The position numbers and the translations under genes are program-made. Positions 52,279 through 62,974 of a DNA stretch of 64,000 nt are shown here, in pieces (positions within the stretch are counted from its first letter, which is position 1; each line of letters starts with the position of its first letter). The DNA comes from Leishmania donovani (Eukaryota; Euglenozoa; Kinetoplastea; Trypanosomatida; Trypanosomatidae): assembly GCF_000227135.1 (NCBI RefSeq), contig NC_018258.1:157279-221278 (forward strand). Direction: 5' to 3'. The notes beneath the pieces are model-generated. The model was not told the origin of the DNA. It saw only the letters and a program-made list of their open reading frames with translations, and made no database searches.

Positions 52279-53180
52279 ATTCTTTGCCGTGCAGCACCCG
52301 CTCACTTCAGCTCTACCCCACGGTCCTGTCACAGGCTCGCGTCGCGTCTTGCGAAGCAGCGGCAGACACGCGGTACAGCCATCCGCCGACCCAGGCCTCC
52401 GAGCACGGCCTCTGGCCCAAACTCCACCCGCCCACCCGCCTCGCAGGTCGCCGCGCAGCCTCCCCCATCATTGCCGGTCACCACGCGGTGCAATCCTCCT
52501 CAGGCTGGCTCAGGGACACCACACCAGTAGACAGCGAGGGCTCCCGGTGGGTGGGTAGCATATGCTCGGGTCGCACGGACGCTTCACCCGNNNNNNNNNN
52601 NNNNNNNNNNNNNNNNNNNNNNNNNNNNNNNNNNNNNNNNNNNNNNNNNNNNNNNNNNNNNNNNNNNNNNNNNNNNNNNNNNNNNNNNNGAAGCAGCGGC
52701 AGACACGCGGTACAGCCATCCGCCGACCCAGGCCTCCGAGCACGGCCTCTGGCCCAAACTCCACCCGCCCACCCGCCTCGCAGGTCGCCGCGCAGCCTCC
52801 CCCATCATTGCCGGTCACCACGCGGTGCAATCCTCCTCAGGCTGGCTCAGGGACACCACACCAGTAGACAGCGAGGGCTCCCGGTGGGTGGGTAGCATAT
52901 GCTCGGGTCGCACGGACGCTTCACCCGCCATATGGGTGGCACAAGCGTGCTCACAGCTGCAGGCCGCTCCGACGCCACACCATCCGCGACCTGGCAACCG
53001 ACATCGTCAGTAGCGATGCATCGGTCTCACCTCCTCACATCGTAGGCACCTGACTCTACCACTATCAGAGTTGGTTCAGCATTCATCAGGGGATAGGGGG
53101 AGGCGGACTGCCTGGCTCCTTCCCACGCCGAGTGGAGGTGCTGGACCCTGAAATGCCGCACACACGGAGGGTGTCCCCCC
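52279..53180 (-). mobile_element. SIDER2-like degenerate retroposon (split by gap)
   Basis: Third copy of the element, minus strand, starting near 53180 with GGGGGGACACCCTCCGTG and ending near 52279 with a short A-rich tail (AAAGAATGAAAACGTAGAAAA). It shares nearly all bases with the other two, with a few substitutions. It contains the gap 52591-52689 and its repeated flank; collapsed length is about 560 bases. It lies in the sense direction 4 kb downstream of the permease gene at 57199 and 0.3 kb from tRNA-Ala, so it may mark the 3' end of that transcript. Confidence 0.72.
52353..52927. repeat. Assembly gap flanked by 238-base direct repeat
   Basis: N run 52591-52689. Bases 52353-52590 recur at 52690-52927 (offset 337). 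The copies appear identical and abut the gap, fitting unmerged overlapping contig ends inside the retroposon. Confidence 0.85.
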
Positions 53181-56100
53181 GTAACCAGGAAGCCCCCATT
53201 CGTTCGAAATAGAAAAAGAATGAACGATTGTGAGGAGTCCGAAAGGGGCACCGGAAGAGCGAATCACGGACGAGCGTCGTTCAAGTCAGACACGCTATCC
53301 TTTTTTGGCCCGCTGCTCCTCACCTCTAGGAGTGCTGAAAAGAAGAAAAGCGACGGCAGAGTAGAGAGCGAAAGCAGGTGCGTGTGCTGTAAAACAACAC
53401 AACCGCACCTTCGTTTTTGTGGCTGCAGAGAAGAGCGTCAAGTGTCTGATCGTATACTCCACTGTGCAGTGGTGCCCCAAACCATCGAGTGCGTTGGGTT
53501 TCACAGCGTGGAGGCTGGCGCGACAAACGCTGTCTCGATGGGGCGGGCGGGCGCGTGTCAAATACGCCTCGCCCGATCCGCAGCCACGCAGGATCAACAG
53601 TGGGGCGAGGCGCGGAGCACTCAAGCTGAATAGATGCGAAAAACAAAACACAGGAAAACGTTAGGTGGGGCGCACGCAAAGTCTGGCGTTCCCTTCGGCG
53701 ATGCGCAGCGGTGGCGGACTTCGTTTTTTGTTTGTTTAGGCTTTGCCGTTGGTTGTCGTTACGCCAGCACCGGAGCATTCGTCGACACAACACCATCCAG
53801 AGACTGCGGCATACGCTAGCTGGCTGGGAGAAAGACATCACCGCCAAGGAGGAGGGACCACGGTTGTGGAGGAAAAAAAAGCGAAAACATGTAGCGCGCA
53901 GAAGGAGCAGCCACCGGCCGGACCAACCAAGAAGAGGGAGAAGATGAGCCCGCTCACTCGTGGCCCACGGCCTTGAGACAAGCGCCCGCGCATCTCGTGC
54001 ACTGGGCGTTGATTCGCTTTCGCATCCGAAGTAAGAGTGAGACAGAGAAGGCACATCAAGCACGGAGGCACGACCGAAGGCGAAGAGGAAAAGGAAAGCA
54101 CGCGAGCAACGACGCGGTCAAAAAAAAAAGAAAACATGTGCGCGCACCCGATGTACCGTAAACACGCAAAAAGTGACACCGGTCCGACCAACTCTCTTTA
54201 CTGGAGTGCTTTCGGAGCACCCTCGAGCTCTTGCCGTTTTCCTATTGATGTCGCTTCCTTGTGCGTGTGCACCTCACCGCAAGCACGACTGGTAGACGTG
54301 CAGCAGCGTCGTAGGGCACAGAGTTGCCGACAGACATTGGAGAGCCCAACAACAAGAGAACCGGCATCGCATGCGCGCATCCCGCTTCGAGGCACAAACA
54401 TCGTGAAAGGACACGACGCACGCGGACAGGCGAGTGCACACAGCAAATGGCTGCAGAGACATGCTGCTGCGGGTGAGACTGTAACAGCCTCCTTCGCAGT
54501 AGTGTACGTGGCATGCGAGGGGCGAGGCGGGTGGGGAGGACGTTTGCTTCTTACGCATGGCAAAAGAGAAATGCCACCCCGAAAGGGGAGAAACACGGCG
54601 ACGTGAAAAACCAAACCTCAAGGAGGCCATACGCAGAGGATGACAAGGCCTACACAGCAGGCTCATCGCAGTCTGCCCATGCATGATCCGCCCAAACAAA
54701 TGTCACACCACATACGCATGTGCTCGTGGATGCGCTCGCCCACAAATGCCGCGCGGAAGCACTCGCTGAGACGCCGCACCCGACAGAATCGCACCTTGCC
54801 GCGTCGCAGCCGTGCGGGCCCATCAACGAAGTCAGCGAGGCTACGCAGCACACAGACACGGAGTGGGCAGCGAGGCGAGCGTGTGGACGGGGAAGCGACA
54901 GCGTGAGGCAGGAGGGGAGGAGAGTAGGGGTGGCGAGCGTTTTCAGCAGCGTCGAGCCGAAGAACACAGTAAAGAGGGGGCGGGAGAAAGGGAGCGCAAA
55001 TCGCACAGCGCAACACGAACAGCGGCGGAGCCACGCACTGCACGCGCCGCCTCTTCATCGCACCCATTTCGTGGTTACACTCTCAGACCACGCGCACCCC
55101 TTTTCGTTTCCGTTTCTGCTGCACAAAGAGAGCGAGGAAAGCGTGCAACGTTGATGGAGGGCAAACTCTCTTGTGGCGATTGACGGCATCTGTCAGCGGC
55201 GTGTGCGGGTCAGTGCGAGCGCTTGTGGTCGATGGAAAACTAGATGCGCTCCGTAAAGGAAGTCCTCCGATAATAAAAGTTGCAGCAAGAAAGAAGCAGG
55301 GCAGCAGAGCGAATCCACAACGGTGAAGTTGCGCGCTCTTGTTCGCGCATCTACGCGTCTTCGCTCCTGCGAGAAGTGCGCTGATCGTGCGCGCTGGAGA
55401 GACATCTGAGGCCTGCGCATACGCACCACCTGAGAAGGAGTGGGGGAGGGCGTGAGATCATTTAGCGCCAAGAAAATGCGTCTTTCCTGCGTCTATCACT
55501 CATGCGAAGGAGAGAGACCCCCCCCCCCCACACACACACACACCGCTACAAAATGAAAAAACGAGAAGCATCCGAGCGTCACAAACGCCTCCATATACAC
55601 ACAGCAGCAGGAAAGATAAAAGATGTCCACTGAAGTAGTGCGTACCCAGGAAAGCAGGAGAGAGATAATGATGATGCGAAGAACGGAAAGAAAAACAGGG
55701 ACGTACACACCCAATGAAAAGAAGACGAGCGACTCAAGAAGAGGGAGGAGAAAGCAGCGAGCATATGCGCCAGCGTATCAGAAGAAAAAGCGAAGGCAAC
55801 GCAGAAGAGCGGAACATGTCTCACCGTTGGCTCAACCCACCCACACGCCGAATAAAAAGATGCGCGCCACACAGTCCTCTTCATCGCCTTGCATTGCCGT
55901 CCCCACTGCTCCCGTGCGCAGGCAGCGAAGACGAACGCTCGCATTCGTCTTCCATGCGAGAAGTCGCATCTGCACCGGTCGCCTACACGCGCACCCTTCC
56001 CATCTTCCGTGCCTCTCACTCGGCACGGCGACGGACGCGCAAGGGAAGATGGCAAAAAGGAGTGCGTGAGGGCGTAAATAGGGCCGGTGCTACCAGGAGA

Positions 56101-56546
56101 ACGGGCTCGTCAGAAGGGGCAGCATCGGCGACGGCCAGAAAGTTGCGCGGCCCGTGGAAGAGACAGGCAAAGACGTCCTGGCAGAAGAGGCTGGAGGAAG
56201 TCGCGGACAGACAACACAGCAGAGGTGAACGGTCCCTCCATCCACTAACAGCTGCCGATCCTTTGGTCAACGAAAAAGAAAACTTCGCTTCTGCGAGTGG
56301 CAGCAGCGGCACAGGGAGGGAGAGAGAGAAAGAGGCAGCCCCGTGTCCGCACAACGCTCGATGCGCAAGAAACGCGAGGCGGAGGCGGAGGGAGGGGAGA
56401 AACAGACACAGACAGACGCACAGGAACGTACAGTGCTCAAGCAAAACTGCACTTCTGAGTGAAGCAATACGGCGACAGTGCGATCTGCTCTGCTGCCCGG
56501 CTCATGCACAGCACCCCCGTGCACGGTCTACGCACTGGCCGAGGGC
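53181..56546. other. Gene-free region, 3' flank of permease gene
   Basis: No gene is seen in 3.4 kb. It has a C-run and (CA) repeat at 55518-55543 and several short A-runs. Frames on both strands are short and low-complexity. Confidence 0.4.
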
Positions 56547-57439
56547 CTACAAGAAGAAGCTAAAGTACACGATGGAAACGGTGCCAAAGACAATGGAAAC
56601 AACACCGCAGATAAGCAGGAAGTAAGTGGCGAGGTAGTACCAGATACCCACCTTCTTGAGGTTCCAGCTGCCAGCGTACATGACAAACAACGCCGGGAAT
56701 ACAAACCCAATGAAGCCGCCAGAGAGAGCGCCGGCAAGTCCAAAGACGATGTTGATATCGGGTACGAACAAGCCGAGGATGAGAGCGNNNNNNNNNNNNN
56801 NNNNNNNNNNNNNNNNNNNNNNNNNNNNNNNNNNNNNNNNNNNNNNNNNNNNNNNNNNNNNNNNNNNNNNNNNNNNNNNNNNNNNNCCTCCATCCACTAA
56901 CAGCTGCCGATCCTTTGGTCAACGAAAAAGAAAACTTCGCTTCTGCGAGTGGCAGCAGCGGCACAGGGAGGGAGAGAGAGAAAGAGGCAGCCCCGTGTCC
57001 GCACAACGCTCGATGCGCAAGAAACGCGAGGCGGAGGCGGAGGGAGGGGAGAAACAGACACAGACAGACGCACAGGAACGTACAGTGCTCAAGCAAAACT
57101 GCACTTCTGAGTGAAGCAATACGGCGACAGTGCGATCTGCTCTGCTGCCCGGCTCATGCACAGCACCCCCGTGCACGGTCTACGCACTGGCCGAGGGCCT
57201 ACACGAAGAAGCTAAAGTACACGGTGGAAACGGTGCCAAAGACAATGGAAACAACACCGCAGATAAGCAGGAAGTAAGTGGCGAGGTAGTACCAGATACC
57301 CACCTTCTTGAGGTTCCAGCTGCCAGCGTACATGACAAACAACGCCGGGAATACAAACCCAATGAAGCCGCCAGAGAGAGCGCCGGCAAGTCCAAAGACG
57401 ATGTTGATATCGGGTACGAACAAGCCGAGGATGAGAGCG
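56235..57439. repeat. Assembly gap flanked by 553-base direct repeat
   Basis: N run 56788-56886. Bases 56235-56787 recur at 56887-57439 (offset 652) with two differences noticed (A56552/C57204 and A56572/G57224). The copies abut the gap as in unmerged contig ends. Because both differences change amino acids at the end of the permease, either two alleles, two gene copies or contig-end errors are involved. Confidence 0.85.
56547..56787 (-). pseudogene. Duplicate 3' fragment of amino-acid permease
   Basis: The last 79 codons of an AAAP permease, cut off by the N run. It equals the 3' end of the gene at 57199-58728 except for two residues (I for T, and final L for V). It is either the same gene seen twice or the end of a tandem copy hidden in the gap. 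Permeases of this family often occur in tandem arrays, so the second reading cannot be excluded. Confidence 0.7.
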
Positions 57440-58728
57440 CCGATGGCCATCGGCACACTCACCAGGGTGTGCTTCCAGTACGGCATCGTCTCCACGTCCC
57501 AGTGCATCACCTGGAACAGCGCCGTGCGGCAGGCGAGCATGTCCAGCGAGAATGAGGCGCACAGCTTTACGATGATGCCGGGAAAGACAACGAAGAAGAT
57601 GGGGCTTTGGTAGGGGCTGTACCTTTCCAGGATGTTGCCCTTCAGAGAAGGCCCGAAATCTGCGTAGCCGAAGAAGCCAGTGAGGAAGTAGAGCGTTGCA
57701 CAGATACTGCAGCTCAGGATGGCCTGAAGTGTGATCATGCGAGTTGTTCTCTCGGTGTTCTCGACGATAATACGGCCAACGTTCACCTGGCACAGGTAGC
57801 TGAAGCAGAAGATGGACAACCCCGAGACGGCTTCATTGCCGGGACGCACCATAACGAGGTCCTTGCGGATGCCGTCCTTCAACCCGTACACGATGGAGTG
57901 ATAGATGGCGCAGATGACAAAAAACACAATCAAGAAGACACCGACGGCGGACATGTAGCGGAGGGAGTTGATCTTCTTGGGCAGCACCAGCGGCAGCATA
58001 AATAGCAACCAGACGCCGCTCATGATGCAGCGACGGCCGCTCTTCTCCTGCAGGAATGGTGGCACCTTAGGGTGCGCGAAGATCGGCTTGAGGATGTCGC
58101 CAATGGCGATGACGAAGCCCACCGAAGCACCGAAGCAGAGTATCCACATGAGCACGGCCGCAACGATGTCACCACCACGACCGAAGAGAGCGCGGGCAAG
58201 TCCCTCGAAGCTGTAGATGCCGGTCTTCTCCATGGCGTTAGACAACAACGTGATGGAGAGCACGGTAAGACTGGTTATGATCACGAGGTAAAACACCGCC
58301 ATGATTATCCCCGATGTGTTGAAGGCGGACGGGATCGACATAATACCGGCACCAAGCGTCACACACGCCAGGTTGACTGCGCCAGAGAGCAGGCCACCGT
58401 GCGGGATGATGGCGTTGAAGATACGAGAGAAGATGTTTCGCCGCGCCCATCTTTTCGCACCCCTCACCTCGTCCGGTGCCTGAGAGCTTGGGAGTGGCTG
58501 GCCCTCGGTATCTCGGTCAACGCCGTTTTGCATAGGAAGATCTGGGCACTCGTAAAGGAGCTTCCGGCCGCCACCGCAGGAGAATTCATCGTCCACGTCC
58601 ACCCATTTGGGGTCCATATCCCCCAGTGCTGCCGCAGGCGCTTCATGGCAATCGCTGCGACAATGTCCTTTCAGCTCCACCTCATCCTTGCCAAGCGTGT
58701 GGGACAGTGGCACACGGTTGCCAGGCAT
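57199..58728 (-). CDS. Amino-acid permease, AAAP family
   Basis: A 509-residue AAAP transporter. A ~105-residue hydrophilic N-terminus precedes the conserved first helix PHGGLLSGAVNLACVTLGAG at 109-128, followed by IMSIPSAFNTSG. About eleven helices follow and the C-terminus ends VVSIVFGTVSTVYFSFFV. It is closer to the permease at 61349 than to that at 49551 in the first-helix region. Substrate is not readable from sequence. The ATG at 58728 is the first in frame. A partial second version of its 3' end lies across the gap at 56788. Confidence 0.93.
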   Translation of the reverse strand: MPGNRVPLSHTLGKDEVELKGHCRSDCHEAPAAALGDMDPKWVDVDDEFSCGGGRKLLYECPDLPMQNGVDRDTEGQPLPSSQAPDEVRGAKRWARRNIFSRIFNAIIPHGGLLSGAVNLACVTLGAGIMSIPSAFNTSGIIMAVFYLVIITSLTVLSITLLSNAMEKTGIYSFEGLARALFGRGGDIVAAVLMWILCFGASVGFVIAIGDILKPIFAHPKVPPFLQEKSGRRCIMSGVWLLFMLPLVLPKKINSLRYMSAVGVFLIVFFVICAIYHSIVYGLKDGIRKDLVMVRPGNEAVSGLSIFCFSYLCQVNVGRIIVENTERTTRMITLQAILSCSICATLYFLTGFFGYADFGPSLKGNILERYSPYQSPIFFVVFPGIIVKLCASFSLDMLACRTALFQVMHWDVETMPYWKHTLVSVPMAIGALILGLFVPDINIVFGLAGALSGGFIGFVFPALFVMYAGSWNLKKVGIWYYLATYFLLICGVVSIVFGTVSTVYFSFFV

Positions 58729-58970
58729 GTTAGGCGTGCGCGTGTGACTTTTCCGGTTGGATTAGCGTGCTAGCGCTGTATGGAGATGTCGAGCTTTCGA
58801 GAGAGGCAGCGAGGCGGTCACAGTTTTCCGGGTGGCACTTGAATGTCGGTAACGCCAGGGCAGGCAAAAAGAGGCGACGCGATAAGCAAGAGACAGTGCG
58901 AGCGAGTGATCCGATAGCGAACAACGAACCAACACACAAAAAAGGAAGGGTGCTAACCTCTTTACGTTTC

Positions 58971-58990
58971 TATATATATATATATATATA
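58971..58990. repeat. (TA)10 microsatellite
   Basis: Ten TA units followed directly by TG repeats, 240 bases upstream of the permease ATG at 58728. Confidence 0.95.
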
Positions 58991-60303
58991 TGTGTGTGCG
59001 TGGTTTGTGCCTTGACTGGTTCAGCACCGTAGTAGTGTACGATGGTAAGGAGGGGGTCGGTGGGTGGGAAGAACGGACGTTTTGGCCTACCAGTACGTCC
59101 GTTTCGTATTCACGGAAATGCTTGTGGCTGTGTAGTACAAGAGCAAGAGTGAGAGAGAGACACAAACATGTGGTGCTTCATGTTGTTTTAGATTTTGGCC
59201 GACTCGTTGTTCTCGCCGACAGAATGGCGGGCAACTGCGAAGAAGGGAAGGATAGAAAGAAAACCAAGCCGTAGTGAATCCTCCGCTGTGAGGGGTCCAC
59301 AAAAACACACAGGAAAAACAAGCAAACAAGAGAGGATGCGCTGACGCTCACCGTGTTGTAAATGCCCCCCACCCACCCACCTACCCACCCACCAACCCCG
59401 CTCCTCCTCTTCCGCCTTTCCTCTTCCTTCGTGTCTGTGTCGCAGCTCCGAGGCGCGCACAGATGACGAATGCGTGTATGAGCCGTGCTCGCGATGGCGT
59501 GAGGCGACAGCGGGGTAGAGGGAGGAAGGGAAGGGAGGGACACACACACACACAAAATAGACCCAAACCAAATGGATCACCGTAGCGCCGTGTATGCCGT
59601 GGTGAGTTCGGAAAAGACGCAGACTCGGGAAACAAACAAGGAGAAAGACGAGAGAGAGGAGAGACAGCACAAAACAACCAACAACGTGTGCGTGCAATGA
59701 AAGGGAGCGGATGCGGAAGAAGGACCTCGTTTGTGTGCTGCGCTGTGGTGTTGTCTTTTTGGTAGGTGCATGTTCGTGTGTGTGCCATGGGATAAAGAGA
59801 CACGTACACACATGTGCGTACAGGCATGGCCGCACGTACACTCAGGCGCAGAAGCCAGGCAGAAAGGGATGCGCAAGAGAGAGCCAACGGGTGAAGAGGG
59901 TCGCATAGGCCAACTTGGATGACGCCAACACAGCGGGGGTGCTGCACCCCGCTGGGCAGAATTCCCCGAGCCTCGCTAGCAAGACCGCAAACAGCATTCT
60001 GGTCGTACAAGAGAGAAACCAGGCGATGTGATGCGGGCTGGGCGAGGAAGGGAGGGACGCCCTCCCGTGGTGTCTCTGTCACCGGCGCCCAAAGCCTCAT
60101 ACGCGCATGGATGGGCCCCACACACATTCGTGCACTCTACCTTCGATTTGTTTGCGTTGGTGGTGCCCCCTCCGTGATACAGTCCTGATCTTGCATGCCA
60201 TATATAGTGGTGGTGGTGGGGAGATTGTCCCCGTAATCGCGCATCCACTGCGCGTGTGTAATGCACCCTTGGAGATACGACACGCTTCTTCACTAAGTTA
60301 AAA

Positions 60304-60337
60304 AAGAGGGCCTGTGTAGAACGTCAGGCCCTCTTTG
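60304..60337. other. Perfect 12-bp inverted repeat (hairpin)
   Basis: AAAGAGGGCCTG at 60304-60315 and CAGGCCCTCTTT at 60326-60337 pair perfectly around a 10-base loop. It lies about 1 kb after the stop of the permease at 61349, within its likely 3' untranslated region, and could be an RNA stem-loop. Confidence 0.7.
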
Positions 60338-61348
60338 CAGAGGGAAGGCCTTAGGCTCGGCAGAATAAGGTGAGAGGCGCGACACGCATCCGCCCACTCC
60401 GCAACGACGGAGATGATATGCAGATATACACACACGGCCTTTGATCGTCTGTCTTTACACTGGATCGATCAACTTTACAGAAGAAAGTTAGAAGACGAAA
60501 GCGGTGGAAGGAAAAGAGGGGCACACGGGAAAAGAGACATGCCAGCGGTCCAGTTAAGCACAAACACGACGAGGTCACTGCCGCCGTGTCTGGCGGTACG
60601 ATAGTGGGAGTCCGGGGTGGGGTAGGAAGCGACACGCTGAGCCACAGTTGCCTTGGTGTGGAGGAGAGAGAGAGAGAGAGAGAGCTGTTGGAGAAGACCG
60701 ATATCATCGTGGCCAACGTCCACTGCCCACCCTCACTTCCGAAAAGAGAAAACGGGTAGCGTAAACGGACAGAAGACTGAAAAACGCGATGAGCCCGTGC
60801 CCAGCATTCACACACACGCAGCGATGCTGCACAGGGCGCATCGTCGTGAGCGTCAGCCAGCGCCACGAGTGAAAGGCACAGAGAGAGAAAGAGAGAAGAC
60901 CGAAAAAGAAAAAAAAGTCATCGCCGACACGCGAAGGAAAAAAAAACGGAAAAGCGAAAGACGTCTCTGCTCAGCCTGGCGCTTCTACGTCACGCCCATT
61001 CGAGTAGCACCGTGCTTGTATGTCTGGAGAGAGACTCCCACGCTAACCATGCACCTCCGTATGCCTCGTGTTCTCCACATCCGCTCTCTCTCTTCCACAT
61101 CTCATCTCGAAGGTTATCGTGGCTGCTTGACTAGAAGAGCGCAGTTCACGTCCATTCACCGCCGTTTTAGGGGGATCGCCCACATGCTTCACGAATGTAC
61201 AGTTCATGGGAAGAGGGAAAGGGGAGACACACGCACGCTCAGCAGTACTCGGTGCGGGCCTACAAGAGAAGAAAACGACACGCAAAAAAATGAAAGTAAA
61301 CACCCACGCTTCTGTTCCTTCCCACGTCTCCTCCCCCATGTGCGTCGC

Positions 61349-62974
61349 TTACGAGACGAAAGATCTCTGGGAGGTGCTGTAGATGGTGGTGACGGTGCCA
61401 AAGACCACTGAAACAACACCTCCGACGAGCAGCAGGTGCGTGGCCACGTAGTTCAGCAGGCCAACTTCGCGCAGGTTGAAGTCACCAGTGTACATATAGA
61501 ACAGCGCTGGCATAATCATGCCGATGATGCCACCGCAAAAGGAGCCCAGCAGTCCCAGGACGGTGTTGACGGTCGGGATAAAGAGACCGCAAAGCAGCGC
61601 GGCTGTCGCCGGAACGGCCATGACGAGGCAGTGCTTCCAGTACGGCACCTCCTCCGGCGTCCAGCGAAAGAAGTGGTAGAGGGCGTCACGGAACGGGATC
61701 ATATGGAGGGCGAAGGCAACGCAGATCTTGATGACGATGCCAATGTAGCCGACCGCCATGTAGGGCTCCTTGATGGGGTCGTACAGGGAGAGCACCGAGT
61801 CTCGCACTTTGGAGCCGAAATCCGCGTAGCCGAAGATGCCCGAGAGGATGTAGAGCAGCACGCACATGCCAGTGGCGATGGTTGTGTAGAGGGTAAAGTG
61901 GAGCACCGTCTTGTGCTGCATCTCAAAGAAGATGTCGTAGGCGTTCAGCTGCACCATCAAACTGAAGAGAAACACGCCGAGGCCCTCCAGCGCCTCGTTG
62001 CCAGTGCGCATCATGCGCATCTCGCTTCGAATCGATGGGTTGTGCAGCCCATGCGTGGCGGAGTGCCCAATCATGCATGCCACAAAGTACACAATGAAGA
62101 GCACACCAAAGGTGGACACGTAGCGCAACGAGTTCACCTTCTTGGGAAACACGAGCGGCAACATGAAGGTGAGCCACACCACCGACGTTATGATGCGGTT
62201 GCCCTGCTTTGTCTTCAGGAACGCAGGCGCGCTCGGGGCATTCAGGATGGGGCTCAGCAGCGTGCTCGTTGCGATGATGTACGCGACAGACCCACCGAAG
62301 CACTGGATGATGATGAGCACAGCGAGAAAGTAGTCGGCGCCGCGGCCGAGCAGCACACGCGCCGACTGGGCATAGGTCCGAAGCCCTGTCTTGACCATCA
62401 CCTTCGCCAGAAGGTTCATGGAGTAGATTGTGCCAGCCGCAGCCAGGATGAGGTAGACGCAGGACATGATCACCCCGCTCAGGTTGAAGCCGGAGGGGAT
62501 GGAGATGATGCCGGCACCGAGAGTGGCGGAGGCAAGGTTGAAGGTGGTGGCGAGGAAGCCGCCAAATGGCACGACCACGTTGAAGTAGAAACGCAGCACG
62601 TGAATCGCCTTGCGCAACGTCCCGGGCGGCTTTGGCGGATGCTGGTCAGCTTCGTCGCCCTCCTCCCCGCTTTCCAACACGCGTTTTAGGTGACTGCCCC
62701 CGTGCGTGTCATCGTTCTTGTGCAACCGATGCCCATCCAGAAGCACCTCCGACACGCCAAGCGGCTCCATGTCGATGTTAGACAAGTTGATGCTCATGCG
62801 GCGACTGTAGTCGTCCTCCTTGAGATTCTCACCGTTATCGTGCATCGACCGCGGCTGCGAAAAGACGGAAACACTGCGGGGGGCGGTTTCCTGCTGCTGA
62901 TCATCCTCGCGCTGGTGCAGGCCTTGTGCATTGCTCACCAACGGCGCTCTGTCGGGGGGATTCGGCGTGCTCAT
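61349..62974 (-). CDS. Amino-acid permease, AAAP family
   Basis: A 541-residue AAAP transporter. The hydrophilic N-terminus is long (~130 residues, with LVSNAQGLHQREDDQQQE and a basic stretch before the membrane). The conserved first helix FGGFLATTFNLASATLGAGI is at 137-156, followed by ISIPSGFNLSG; about eleven helices and the end VVSVVFGTVTTIYSTSQRSF follow. The frame is open to 63037, but the ATG at 62974 (MSTPNPPDR) is the better start and follows a pyrimidine tract ending in AG. Substrate is unknown. It is the first of the three permeases in the direction of transcription. Confidence 0.93.
   Translation of the reverse strand: MSTPNPPDRAPLVSNAQGLHQREDDQQQETAPRSVSVFSQPRSMHDNGENLKEDDYSRRMSINLSNIDMEPLGVSEVLLDGHRLHKNDDTHGGSHLKRVLESGEEGDEADQHPPKPPGTLRKAIHVLRFYFNVVVPFGGFLATTFNLASATLGAGIISIPSGFNLSGVIMSCVYLILAAAGTIYSMNLLAKVMVKTGLRTYAQSARVLLGRGADYFLAVLIIIQCFGGSVAYIIATSTLLSPILNAPSAPAFLKTKQGNRIITSVVWLTFMLPLVFPKKVNSLRYVSTFGVLFIVYFVACMIGHSATHGLHNPSIRSEMRMMRTGNEALEGLGVFLFSLMVQLNAYDIFFEMQHKTVLHFTLYTTIATGMCVLLYILSGIFGYADFGSKVRDSVLSLYDPIKEPYMAVGYIGIVIKICVAFALHMIPFRDALYHFFRWTPEEVPYWKHCLVMAVPATAALLCGLFIPTVNTVLGLLGSFCGGIIGMIMPALFYMYTGDFNLREVGLLNYVATHLLLVGGVVSVVFGTVTTIYSTSQRSFVS

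Larger units (their letters stand above)
58729..61348. other. Intergenic between two permease genes
   Basis: No gene is seen in 2.6 kb. It contains a (TA)10 run at 58971-58990 followed by TG repeats, a (GA) run at 60663-60684, an imperfect palindrome at 59931-59954 and a perfect 12-bp hairpin at 60304-60337. Most should be the 3' untranslated region of the permease at 61349. Confidence 0.45.

Noticed and set aside
61436..62689. 417-codon plus-strand frame, His/Asp/Glu-rich
   Set aside because: It is the antisense shadow of the permease gene on the minus strand.
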